Shown one piece after another: positions 43,210 through 51,490 of a stretch of 64,000 nt of DNA. The stretch covers positions 1,116,001 through 1,180,000 of the forward strand of contig NZ_CP162511.1 of NCBI RefSeq assembly GCF_040939305.1. The letters run 5' to 3'. How positions within the stretch are numbered: position 1 is the stretch's first letter; every line of letters begins with the position of its first letter. The DNA comes from Herbiconiux sp. A18JL235. Lineage in GTDB: Bacteria; Actinomycetota; Actinomycetes; Actinomycetales; Microbacteriaceae. The notes below the pieces were generated by a model. That model ran no database searches, was not told where the DNA came from, and worked only from the letters and a program-made list of their open reading frames with translations. The position numbers were made by a program, and so were the translations under genes.

Positions 43210-44199
43210 GTGATCTCACCTCAGCTCGCCATGACCATCCTGGGCAGCGATCTCGCCGTCCCGCTGGTGGAGGAGACCTTCCGGCACCTCGGCGAGATCG
43301 TCGAGCTCCGTCGCGCCCTCTCGGCGCGGCGCGTCGTCGTCACGGGCGGGGCGGGGAGCATCGGCGGCGCGCTCGCCGTCGAGCTCATCAGCGACCCGGA
43401 GCGCAGCGCGCCGGTCGTGGTGATCGACACCAACGAGCGCAGCGTGGCCTCGCTCATCAACTGGGTGAACGCGCTGGGGCTCCGCGACAACCTCATCACG
43501 GTGGTCGCCGACGTCTCCGACCCGGTGCAGATGGCCGAGGTGTTCGACGAGGTGCGGGCCGAGGTGGTCGTGCACGCGGCGGCCGTGAAGCACGTCGGCA
43601 CCTGCGAGGCCAATCCGCGGCTCGCCGAGCGGGTGAACGTGGAGGCCACGCGCATCCTGCTCGCCGAGAGCCAGAAGCGCGGCGTGGAGCGGTTCCTGCT
43701 GGTCTCGACCGACAAGGCCACCTCCCGCATGAACGTGCTCGGGCAGAGCAAGTACCGCGCCGAGCTCGAAGTCGCCGCAGCCGCCGGTCGCGGTCTCGGT
43801 GCCGCGTCGGTGCGGCTGCCCAACGTCTGGGGGTCGAGCGGCTCGGTCGTGGAGCTCTGGCGGCAGTCGATCGCCCTGGGTCTCCCGGTGACGCTGTTCG
43901 GGCCGGAGACCACCCGTTACTACCAGTCGGTCTACGACACCGTGCGCATCCTCCTCACCCTCGTCACCAGCCCGGCGTCGGCCGCTGGCAGCACCTTCGT
44001 CGTCGCCGACGCGGTACGCATTCCGTTGGGCGAGGTGCTGCAGCGGGTGACGGATGCGGCGGGCGACGCGGGCGAGCTGCAGCACCGCATCGAGGCGCCG
44101 CGGCCGGGCGAGATCGCCCACGAGCAGCTCACGAGCGCCGAGGAGAGCTACTCGCAGACCGCCTGGGCGGGGATCCTCGAGCTGCGGCACGAGAGGTGA
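43210..44199 (+). CDS. CapD/Polysacc_synt_2-family nucleotide-sugar dehydratase/epimerase
   Basis: 329 aa. Rossmann loop VVVTGGAGSIGGALAVELI, the VVHAAAVKHVGTCEANPRLA segment (20 residues) typical of UDP-GlcNAc 4,6-dehydratases, and the catalytic STDKATSRMNVLGQSKYRAE region. An N-terminal helix precedes the fold, as in FlaA1/PseB-like proteins. It could make a UDP-4-keto-6-deoxy sugar or epimerise UDP-GlcNAc. The GTG at 43210 gives the longest product; the first in-frame ATG is at 43231. It follows rfbA by 53 bp. Confidence 0.78.
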   Translation: MISPQLAMTILGSDLAVPLVEETFRHLGEIVELRRALSARRVVVTGGAGSIGGALAVELISDPERSAPVVVIDTNERSVASLINWVNALGLRDNLITVVADVSDPVQMAEVFDEVRAEVVVHAAAVKHVGTCEANPRLAERVNVEATRILLAESQKRGVERFLLVSTDKATSRMNVLGQSKYRAELEVAAAAGRGLGAASVRLPNVWGSSGSVVELWRQSIALGLPVTLFGPETTRYYQSVYDTVRILLTLVTSPASAAGSTFVVADAVRIPLGEVLQRVTDAAGDAGELQHRIEAPRPGEIAHEQLTSAEESYSQTAWAGILELRHER

Positions 44200-44203
44200 G
44201 GCA

Positions 44204-44221
44204 CGCGGGCCGGTGCCCGCG
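44204..44221. terminator. Short GC hairpin between convergent genes
   Basis: CGCGGGC at 44204-44210, loop CGGT, GCCCGCG at 44215-44221. It fills the 30-bp gap between the CapD-like gene and the minus-strand glycosyltransferase operon, so it may terminate both. No T-run. Confidence 0.45.
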
Positions 44222-44229
44222 GCCGGGGC

Positions 44230-45051
44230 TCAGCCCTCGGGGAACTCGAACCTCGGCGGGGTGCCGACGAGCTCGGGGTAGAGCTGGGCGAAGAACTCGA
44301 GCTTGAGGTCGAACAGGCCGTACGACTGGTTCGTCTCGTCCATCACGAACTCGATCTCCACGTCGAGCTTCGTCAGGCGCTTGCCGAGCTTCTTGGCGTA
44401 CCAGGTGAACCACAGGTCGTCGACGAACCAGAACCGCTCGGGAAGGGTGGTGAAGAACTCGTCGTCGAGGAAGAGGGAGGAGTCGCAGATCATGCCGCCC
44501 GGGCCGACGTGGTCGACCGGGCCGCCCACCTCGGCGGGCTTGCGGTCGTAGTACTCCCGCCCCACCTCGAAGGCCCACCAGGCGGCGACGACGTCGGGGG
44601 CGTAGGCGGCGCGGGCCGCGCTCACGAAGCCCGGCTGCAGGTTCTCGTCGTCGTCGACGACGATCACCGGGCCCGGCCCGTGCGTCTTGGCATGCTCGCG
44701 GGCCAGGTAGAACCTGCCCATCGATCCGAGGTTGTAGGGGGTGCGCACGATCTGCACGCTCTTCAGCGCGCCGGTGGCGCGGAACTCTCGCAGCACCCCG
44801 AGGTAGAACTCGTGGTCGAGCTTGTTGCTGTTCCAGATGTGAAGGGTGACGCCGCCGGGGTGGTCCTGCGCGTCGAGTGAGCGGAGCATGTCGATGAGGC
44901 GGGTGGGCCGGTTCCAGAGGCACATGGTCACCGGTACCTCGCGCCCGGTGGCCGCTTGGTAGTGCACCCGGGTGCTGCGGTAGTGCCCGTGCAGCAGACG
45001 GCGACGGATGACGCGTTTGGCCAGTGTGCGTGCGGTGTCGACGGCGCTCAT
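44230..45051 (-). CDS. Glycosyltransferase (GT2-like, GT-A fold)
   Basis: 273 aa. VPVTMCLWNRPTRLIDMLRS opens the GT-A domain, NLGSMGRFYLAREHAK follows, and the metal-binding motif is VIVVDDDENLQPGF. FWFVDDLWFTWYAKKLG matches the acceptor-side acidic segment of related enzymes. AGAGGGAAGAGG lies before the ATG. The start overlaps the upstream GT2 stop as ATGA. Last gene of a three-glycosyltransferase minus-strand operon (47110 to 44230). Confidence 0.75.
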   Translation of the reverse strand: MSAVDTARTLAKRVIRRRLLHGHYRSTRVHYQAATGREVPVTMCLWNRPTRLIDMLRSLDAQDHPGGVTLHIWNSNKLDHEFYLGVLREFRATGALKSVQIVRTPYNLGSMGRFYLAREHAKTHGPGPVIVVDDDENLQPGFVSAARAAYAPDVVAAWWAFEVGREYYDRKPAEVGGPVDHVGPGGMICDSSLFLDDEFFTTLPERFWFVDDLWFTWYAKKLGKRLTKLDVEIEFVMDETNQSYGLFDLKLEFFAQLYPELVGTPPRFEFPEG

Positions 45052-45983
45052 GCCCTCTTCCCTCTGGTCTCGAGTCGGGTGCGGATGCGAAGGCCGGCCC
45101 GCAGCACGAGCCGGAGCGGCAGCAGCAGCGGCCCGCGGTACTTCTGCGACAGGAAGCGATAGGCGCTCCGATGGTGAGCATCGATCATGACAGCCGACTC
45201 GCTCGCCGTCGAGTGGCCGCCGGAGTGCTCGACCACCGCAGCGGGCTCGTACCGGTTGCGCCACCCGGCCTTGCCGAGCCGGTAGCCGAGGTCGACGTCT
45301 TCGAAGTACATGAAGTAGCTCTCGTCGAAGCCGCCGAGCTGCTCGAAGGCGGCGCGCCGCACGAGCAGGCACGAGCCGGAGAGCCAGCCGACGTCGGCGG
45401 CGCCGGCCTCGGGCGAGCCCGCGTGGTAGCGCTTCGTCCACGGGTTCTCCGGCCAGACGCGGGCGAACAGGGCGTGCCCGATTCCGTTCCGCAGCGACGG
45501 CACGGCGCGGGCGGAGGGGTAGGTCACCCCGTCGGTGAGCACCTGCGGCCCCACGGAGCCGATGTCGGGCGAGGAGGAGCCGGTGGCGACGAGAAGGTCG
45601 AGCGCTCCGGGGTGCAGCACGATGTCGGGGTTCGAGATGAGCACCCAGTGCACCGAGTCGGGGAGGGTGGCGACCGCCGCGTTCATGCCGCCGCCGTAGC
45701 CCGGGTTGGCCGACAGGGGAACGTAGTCGGCGCCGTGCTGCTCGGCGAGGGCCGCGGTGGGCGACGGGCCGACGACGCCGGGCTTGTTGTCGGCGATCAC
45801 GACGAGCGGATGCGCGGAGCTGGCGGCATGGATCGAGTCGAGGAAACCGGGCAGCACCGACTCCGATGCGTAGCTCACGGTCACTACGGCGAGGGCGGTA
45901 GCCTCCGCGCTCTCGGTGGGGCCTGCGGCCTCGCCGGCGGTCGGCCCGTCGGTCTGCCCGTCGATCGGTGGGGTCGAGGTCAT
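45048..45983 (-). CDS. Glycosyltransferase family 2, rhamnosyltransferase-like
   Basis: 311 aa. VVTVSYASESVLPGFLDS, ANPGYGGGMNAAV and the metal site LISNPDIVLHPGAL, then GSCLLVRRAAFEQLGGFDES and FMYFEDVDLGYRLGKAGW, the pattern of WbbL-type dTDP-rhamnosyltransferases. The locus makes dTDP-rhamnose, so rhamnose is the likely donor (inference). The ATG at 45983 overlaps the GT4 stop as ATGA; the first 30 residues are a flexible Pro/Thr/Ala-rich extension. Confidence 0.82.
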   Translation of the reverse strand: MTSTPPIDGQTDGPTAGEAAGPTESAEATALAVVTVSYASESVLPGFLDSIHAASSAHPLVVIADNKPGVVGPSPTAALAEQHGADYVPLSANPGYGGGMNAAVATLPDSVHWVLISNPDIVLHPGALDLLVATGSSSPDIGSVGPQVLTDGVTYPSARAVPSLRNGIGHALFARVWPENPWTKRYHAGSPEAGAADVGWLSGSCLLVRRAAFEQLGGFDESYFMYFEDVDLGYRLGKAGWRNRYEPAAVVEHSGGHSTASESAVMIDAHHRSAYRFLSQKYRGPLLLPLRLVLRAGLRIRTRLETRGKRA

Positions 45984-47110
45984 GCGGCGGTGGTCCCGTC
46001 GTAGGCGGCGAGGTAGATCTCGGCGCAGGCGAGCCAGGTGAAGGCCGCGCTGCGGGCGAAGCCCTCGGCGGCGAGGCGGGTTCGCAGGGCGTCGTCGGCG
46101 AGGAGCGCCGCGACAGCCGCGGCGAGGGAATCGGCGTCGGGTTCGCTGTAGGCGACGGCATCGCCGCCCACCTCGGGAATGGAGAGCCGACGAGTGGTGA
46201 GCACCGGGGCGCCCGAGGCCATGGCCTCGAGCACCGGCAGGCCGAAGCCCTCGCCGAGGCTCGGGTAGACCACGAGCAGCGACCCGCCGAGGAATGCCGA
46301 GAGCAGCTCGAGCGGCAGGTAGCCCGCCTCGATGACGCCGTCGGCGCCACCCTCGAGCAGCGCGATGGCCTCGTCGTCCCATCCGCGCGAGCCGGAGAGG
46401 ACGAGCGGTGGAGTCGAGGGGTCGGCGGCCCGCAAGGCCTGAACGGCACGGATGAGGGCGGGAACGTTCTTGCGGGGCTCGATGGTGCCGAGGAAGGCGA
46501 TCCAGCCACGCTCGCCCGTGAGCCCCAGCCTCTCCCTCACCTCGTCGACGGCATCCTGAGTCGGCGGGTGGAAGACCGTGCGGTCGACACCGAGCCGCGC
46601 CACCGACATCCGGGGCCTGATGGCGGGCACGTGCCGGCGCAGCTCGGTGGCGGTGGCCTCGCTCACCGTCACCAGCTCGTCGGCGAAGCGGCAGGCCCAG
46701 CGCGTCCAGCGCCGGAAGAAGGTCGCCTTGAGGCGCGAGTGCACCTCGGGCGAGCTGAAGAAGGTGGCGTCGTGAACGGTCACCACGCGCCGCGCACGGG
46801 TGGTGAGCGGGAAGGTGTAGTGGGGGGAGTGGATGACCGTGCAGCCGAGACGATCCGCGAGCCTCGGCAGCCCCGTCTGCTCCCAGACGAAGCGGCCTCC
46901 GCGGCTGTCCACCTGCTTCGGAGCGAGGTGGTACCGATGCGACGGAGCGGCCTCGCGGAGGAAATCGCGATCACGTTCCTTCACCACCACATCGATGGAG
47001 CGACCCGCCTCGTGGAGCCCCGTCGCTACGCCGGCGATGAACCGGGCGACCCCGCCACGGGACGGCGGGATGGAGGTCGCGTCGAGGAGCACGCGCGGTT
47101 CAGGGGACAC
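45980..47110 (-). CDS. Glycosyltransferase family 4
   Basis: 376 aa GT-B enzyme similar in layout to that at 28202-29341. SRGGVARFIAGVATGL, VTVHDATFFSSPEVH, FLGTIEPRKNVPALIRAV, and the EX7E motif EGFGLPVLEAMASGAPV. First gene of the minus-strand GT4-GT2-GT operon. It starts with GTG 47110; a TAGCCT hexamer lies 11 bases upstream, giving a leader of only a few bases. The divergent ABC exporter gene begins 64 bp away. Confidence 0.85.
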   Translation of the reverse strand: MSPEPRVLLDATSIPPSRGGVARFIAGVATGLHEAGRSIDVVVKERDRDFLREAAPSHRYHLAPKQVDSRGGRFVWEQTGLPRLADRLGCTVIHSPHYTFPLTTRARRVVTVHDATFFSSPEVHSRLKATFFRRWTRWACRFADELVTVSEATATELRRHVPAIRPRMSVARLGVDRTVFHPPTQDAVDEVRERLGLTGERGWIAFLGTIEPRKNVPALIRAVQALRAADPSTPPLVLSGSRGWDDEAIALLEGGADGVIEAGYLPLELLSAFLGGSLLVVYPSLGEGFGLPVLEAMASGAPVLTTRRLSIPEVGGDAVAYSEPDADSLAAAVAALLADDALRTRLAAEGFARSAAFTWLACAEIYLAAYDGTTAA

Positions 47111-47174
47111 CCACCAACTTTAGGCTATCGTTGTTCGCGGTCGCGCGCCCTGATGTGCGACCGAGCGAGGATGA

Positions 47175-48011
47175 ATGGGATACCTGAAAGAAGTCTTCGG
47201 ATCACGGGAGCTCCTGGCGAATCTGACGCTCCGCGAGATCCGGGGTCAGTACAAGCGCACCATCTTCGGTCAGCTCTGGTCGCTCGCCAACCCGCTCGCC
47301 GCGATGGTGGTCTACACCTTCGTGTTCGCCTTCATCTTCCGCGTGCAGCCCGACCCGGGAGACCCTTCGGGCCTCAACGTGTTCGCCCTGTGGCTGCTCT
47401 GCGGCCTGCTGCCGTGGACGTTCTTCCAGAACGTCGTGAACTCCGGCATGGGCTCGCTGCTGCTGAACGCCGGGCTGGTGCAGAAGGTGTACTTCTCGCG
47501 CATCGTGCTGCCGCTGTCGTACGTGGGCTCGGTGGGCTTCAACTGGCTGTTCGAGATGGCGGTGCTCGTCGTCGCCCTCAGCATCGCCGGCGCCTTCGTG
47601 CTGCCGTTCCTGCCGCTGGCGCTCCTGCTCATGGTGGTGCTCGCCGTGTTCGCCACCGGTGTGGCACTCATGCTCTCCGTGGCGAACGTGCACTTCCGTG
47701 ACACCCAGTACTTCATGAGCATCATCATGCAGATCTGGATGTATCTCACCCCGATCGTCTACCCCATCAACCTCGTCGCCACGCAGTCGCGAGACATCGG
47801 CGGTCTGTTCGGGTCGAACATCACCCTGCTCGACATCTACCAGCTCAACCCGATGGAGCGATTCGTCTCCGTCTTCCGGCAGCTGCTCTACGACGCCCGC
47901 TGGCCCGACTGGGGAGACTTCCTGGTGTGCGTCATCTGGGCCGCCGTGTCGCTCACCATCGGCATCCTGGTGTTCCGGCGCAGCGAGAAAGGACTGGCTG
48001 AACTCCTGTGA
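47175..48011 (+). CDS. wzm: Polysaccharide ABC exporter permease (Wzm-like, ABC-2)
   Basis: 278 aa. A cytoplasmic N-terminus with LTLREIRGQYKRTIFGQLW, the amphipathic entry segment of O-antigen/teichoic-acid permeases, and six transmembrane helices at about 33-55, 70-92, 110-140, 145-170, 180-200 and 245-268. It moves an undecaprenyl-pyrophosphate-linked polymer out of the cytoplasm together with the ATPase in the next gene. GAGG precedes the ATG at 47175 by four bases. GTGA overlap with wzt. Confidence 0.88.
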   Translation: MGYLKEVFGSRELLANLTLREIRGQYKRTIFGQLWSLANPLAAMVVYTFVFAFIFRVQPDPGDPSGLNVFALWLLCGLLPWTFFQNVVNSGMGSLLLNAGLVQKVYFSRIVLPLSYVGSVGFNWLFEMAVLVVALSIAGAFVLPFLPLALLLMVVLAVFATGVALMLSVANVHFRDTQYFMSIIMQIWMYLTPIVYPINLVATQSRDIGGLFGSNITLLDIYQLNPMERFVSVFRQLLYDARWPDWGDFLVCVIWAAVSLTIGILVFRRSEKGLAELL

Positions 48012-48769
48012 CCGAGCTCGCCGTGAAAGTCGAGAACGTCAGCAAGCGCTTCCGGCTCTACAAAGAACGCAACCAGACCCTGAAGGCCACCGTCATGCGC
48101 GGTCGCCGCTCGGTGCACGAAGACTTCTGGGCCCTGCAGGACGTGTCGTTCGACGTGCCCGAGGGCTCGACCTTCGGTCTCATCGGCAGCAACGGCTCGG
48201 GCAAGTCGACCCTGCTGAAGTGCCTCGCCAAGATCTACTACCCCGAGAAGGGCAGCATCACGCCCTACGGCAAGGTGGCGGCGCTGCTCGAGGTGGGTTC
48301 CGGCTTCCACCCCGAGCTCTCGGGCCGCGAGAACATCTTCCTCAACGGGTCGATCCTCGGCATGAGCCGCAAGGAGATCCAGGGGAAGTACGACGAGATC
48401 GTCGAGTTCTCGGGGGTGGGCGAGTTCATCGACCAGCCGGTGAAGAACTACTCCTCGGGCATGTACGTGCGCCTGGGCTTCTCGATCGCGATCAACGTCG
48501 ACCCGCAGATCCTCGTGGTCGACGAGGTGCTGGCGGTCGGTGACGCCGAGTTCCAGGACAAGTGCCGCCGCAAGTTCTCGGAGCTCCGCGACAAGGGCCG
48601 CACGGTCATCCTGGTGAGCCACTCGATGGAGATGGTGCGCGACATGTGCGACCACGCCGCCTGGCTCAACCACGGGCACCTCGTGACGGCCGGCGAGGCC
48701 GACCCCACCATCCAGGCCTACCTCGACTCGCTCGGCTCCGCCGGCGAGCGCGAGGGCGGGCACGGGTAA
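48008..48769 (+). CDS. wzt: Polysaccharide ABC exporter ATP-binding protein (Wzt/TagH-like, short form)
   Basis: 253 aa. Walker A GLIGSNGSGKSTLLKCLA, signature YSSGMYVRLGFSIA, Walker B ILVVDEVLAVGD and switch region VILVSHSMEMV. It has only the nucleotide-binding domain; the C-terminal carbohydrate-recognition domain of E. coli O9a-type Wzt is absent, so recognition of a terminal cap is not expected. The operon ends in a strong terminator. Confidence 0.9.
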   Translation: MTELAVKVENVSKRFRLYKERNQTLKATVMRGRRSVHEDFWALQDVSFDVPEGSTFGLIGSNGSGKSTLLKCLAKIYYPEKGSITPYGKVAALLEVGSGFHPELSGRENIFLNGSILGMSRKEIQGKYDEIVEFSGVGEFIDQPVKNYSSGMYVRLGFSIAINVDPQILVVDEVLAVGDAEFQDKCRRKFSELRDKGRTVILVSHSMEMVRDMCDHAAWLNHGHLVTAGEADPTIQAYLDSLGSAGEREGGHG

Positions 48770-48782
48770 CCCCCCCACCCCT

Positions 48783-48839
48783 CGAGAGAGCACAGAAGGC
48801 CCCCATCAGCGAGCTGAGGGGGCCTTTCGCGCTCTCTCG
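48783..48839. terminator. Two-part hairpin, bidirectional terminator between wzt and the 851-aa glycosyltransferase
   Basis: Outer arms CGAGAGAGC (48783-48791) and GCTCTCTCG (48831-48839) enclose an inner stem AAGGCCCCC (48796-48804) / GGGGGCCTT (48818-48826). Short T/A runs on each side fit termination in both directions. Confidence 0.75.
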
Positions 48840-48847
48840 ACGGCGCC

Positions 48848-51403
48848 TCAGGAGCTCTTGCCGGAGCGGGCCGAGAGGCGGGAGGTGACCTTCTCGCGGA
48901 GCATGGGCACGCCGCCCTCGAACACGTAGTAGCGGGCGAGTGCGAGGTCGCGGCGGAGACCGTGCCGGCCCGACGCGATGCGGTGGAACTTCTCCTCCTT
49001 CGACAGCTCCACCTGGAAGCCGGCGCGTGAGCGGCCGGTGGGCCTGCCCGCTGCAGCACCGATGAGCTCGAGCGCTCGGTCGGGTGCGGGCTCGGGGTTG
49101 CGGCAGAACTCGAGCAGGGGCTCGAGCACGCGCTCCCAGGTGAAGTCCTCGCGCACCCTCGTCACGGCGGCGCGTGCGGCAGCGTTGGCGTCGGGATCGT
49201 AGAGCACGCTCTCGAGCGCGGCGGCGAGCGCATCCACGTCCCGCTCCGGCACGGCCACGCCGAGGCCCTCCGCCGCCACCAGGTCGCCGAACGAGTCGCC
49301 GCCGGTGGTGACGATGGGCAGGTTCGCCCAGAGGTAGTCGAGGATGCGCGTGCGGAACGAGAACGTCGTCTCGATGTGGTCGAAATGGGTGGAGACCCCC
49401 GCATCCGCTTCGAGCAGATAGTTCTGCCGGTCGTCGAGGTCGACCCAGGTGTCGTTGAAGAAGACGTTCTTGCCGGTGAGCCCGAGTTCTTCGGCGAGCC
49501 GCCTGGTCTGCTGGACGATCGCCATCTCGGGCACCTCAGGGTTCGGGTGCGAGACGCCGAGGAAGAACAGGCGGATGTCGTCGTGCGTCTCGGCCACCTT
49601 GCCGATGGCCCGCACGAGCGTCAGGGTGTCGAACCAGTTGTAGATGCCGCCGCCCCAGATGACGACCTTGTCGTTCTCGCCGATGCCGGGCACCACGCCG
49701 CGGAGCGTCGTGCGGGTGTGCTGCGGGGGAGTGGAGTCGAGCCCGAAGGGCGCGAGCGCGATGAGGTTCTCGAGCTTGTCGTCGGCGGCGTAGTTGTCGG
49801 CGTTCACCCGGCCGAGCGCGGCGAGCTGGCCGAGCCAGAACAGCCGCTGGCGCTCGGAGGCACAGAGGAAGAAGTCGGCCCGCTCCAGTTGCTGGTTCAG
49901 CACCTCGGTGGCCGAGGCCACCTGGTGGTTCCAGCGGATCTTGCCGTGCTCGCGGCCCTGCTCGAGCTGCTCGAGGTGCATGGGGTCGTAGATGTCGGCG
50001 ATCATGATCTTCGACGACGCCTGCAGGGTGGTGAAGTGCCGCAGCGCATAGCCCTGGAAGAAGATGACGTCGGCCCACTCCTCGTGCACCCGCATCTGCC
50101 GCTCGTTCTGCAGGCCCACGTGGTGCACCTCGAAGTCGGGGCTGGTACGGTTCGCGCTCGTCCAGGTGACGAGCCGCACCTCGTGCTCGGCCGAGAGCGC
50201 CTGGCTGATCTTCCAGGCGCGGAGCGCGGGGCCCGCCATCTTCGCGCCGATGGTGTCGCCGGTGATGACGAGGATGCGCGTCTTCTGCGTCGACTCGCGG
50301 ATGCCGAGCGCGTTCACCACGGCCTCGTAGCCGTCGAGGTAGCCCTGGTTCATCGACAGCGGCGAGAAGAAGCCGTCGGCGAGCCGGAACACCTCGGTGT
50401 CGGAGCGGATGCGCGTGGACTGGATGGCGGCGCGGTCAGGTGCCAGGGAGGGCAGCTCGGCCACGAAGCGGTCGGCGCCGAAGACGCTGGTGAGCACCTT
50501 CTTCGGGGTGGACTGGTCGTCGCTCTTCTCCTCCGCACCCCCGGCCCGGCGGATGTCGAACGACTCGGAGTCGACCCCCGTCTCGGCGACGGCCCGCCGC
50601 GACGCCAGCGCGAGTGCCCCCGCGAGGTAGCTGCCGAGGTTCTCGTCGCCGATGTTCTTGTAGAGCACGATGAGGGCGTTGCGCTCGAGCAGGTAGTCTT
50701 CGCGGTACTGCCCGAACGACGACATGGAGCCGTGGTGGCGGTGCCGCACGATCGACTCGGGAGCGAAACGCACGCGGTAGCCGCGGAGGGTGAGTCGCCA
50801 GCCGAGGTCGACGTCGTCGTAGAACATGAACAGCCGCTCGTCGAAGCCGCCCACCTCGGCGAACACGGAGCGGCGCACGAACAGGGCCGACCCGGTGCCG
50901 AACAGGATGTCGCGGGGCTCGTCGAAACCGGGGCCGTCGGGCTTGCCCAGGTTGGGCTTGAAGCCCATGCCGAACCAGGTGAGGCCGGGGCCGGCGAAGT
51001 CGATGATGCGGCCCTCCCAGTCGAGCACCTTGCTGCCGACCGCGGCGACGGCGGGGGAGACGTCGAACTGTTCGAGCGCCTTGTCGATCCAGGCGGCGTC
51101 GGGCTTGGCGTCGTTGTTGAGGAAGGCGAGGAACTCGCCCTTGGCCGAGGCGGCGCCGAGGTTCGAACCGCCCGTGAACCCGAGGTTCTCCTTGCTGGTG
51201 ACGATGCGCACCCGCTTGTCGGCGGAGAAGGCGGCGGTGAGTCGCGCGAGGCTGTCGTCGCCCGAGCCGTTCTCCACCACGACGACCTCGAGCGCACCCG
51301 GCTTCGCGGGGAGCGCGAGCGTCTGGGTGACGCACTCGATGGTGTCGTCGGCGCCGCGGAAGTTGACGACGACGACCGAGACCGAGCCGGTGGAAGAGAT
51401 CAT
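48848..51403 (-). CDS. Bifunctional glycosyltransferase, GT2 + GT4, 851 aa
   Basis: The N-terminal GT2 part (residues 1-260) has VSVVVVNFRGADDTIECVTQ, TGGSNLGAASA, the metal site FLNNDAKPDAAW and FMFYDDVDLGWRLTLRGYR. A linker of about 100 residues precedes a GT4 domain (about 372-760) with ILVITGDTIGAKMAGPALRA, VIFFQGYALRHF and FFNDTWVDLDDRQNYLLEA, then a C-terminal basic tail. Similar proteins occur in polysaccharide loci with ABC exporters. ATG 51403 has AGGAG nine bases upstream; the frame is open further but that part is antisense to the next gene. Two sugars or a repeating disaccharide could be added by this chain (inference). Confidence 0.83.
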   Translation of the reverse strand: MISSTGSVSVVVVNFRGADDTIECVTQTLALPAKPGALEVVVVENGSGDDSLARLTAAFSADKRVRIVTSKENLGFTGGSNLGAASAKGEFLAFLNNDAKPDAAWIDKALEQFDVSPAVAAVGSKVLDWEGRIIDFAGPGLTWFGMGFKPNLGKPDGPGFDEPRDILFGTGSALFVRRSVFAEVGGFDERLFMFYDDVDLGWRLTLRGYRVRFAPESIVRHRHHGSMSSFGQYREDYLLERNALIVLYKNIGDENLGSYLAGALALASRRAVAETGVDSESFDIRRAGGAEEKSDDQSTPKKVLTSVFGADRFVAELPSLAPDRAAIQSTRIRSDTEVFRLADGFFSPLSMNQGYLDGYEAVVNALGIRESTQKTRILVITGDTIGAKMAGPALRAWKISQALSAEHEVRLVTWTSANRTSPDFEVHHVGLQNERQMRVHEEWADVIFFQGYALRHFTTLQASSKIMIADIYDPMHLEQLEQGREHGKIRWNHQVASATEVLNQQLERADFFLCASERQRLFWLGQLAALGRVNADNYAADDKLENLIALAPFGLDSTPPQHTRTTLRGVVPGIGENDKVVIWGGGIYNWFDTLTLVRAIGKVAETHDDIRLFFLGVSHPNPEVPEMAIVQQTRRLAEELGLTGKNVFFNDTWVDLDDRQNYLLEADAGVSTHFDHIETTFSFRTRILDYLWANLPIVTTGGDSFGDLVAAEGLGVAVPERDVDALAAALESVLYDPDANAAARAAVTRVREDFTWERVLEPLLEFCRNPEPAPDRALELIGAAAGRPTGRSRAGFQVELSKEEKFHRIASGRHGLRRDLALARYYVFEGGVPMLREKVTSRLSARSGKSS

Positions 51404-51490
51404 GGGTGCGGGCTCCTGCTGTTGGTGACGGGCGCTCGTGGCCCTGTCCACTCTAGAGCGTGCTCCCTGAACGGATAGGATCGGTGAACC

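Noticed and set aside
46000..46509. Long upstream extension of the minus-strand glycosyltransferase frame ending at 44230
   Set aside because: Low-complexity reading out of frame with two convincing glycosyltransferases; ATG 45051 with a strong ribosome site is the real start.
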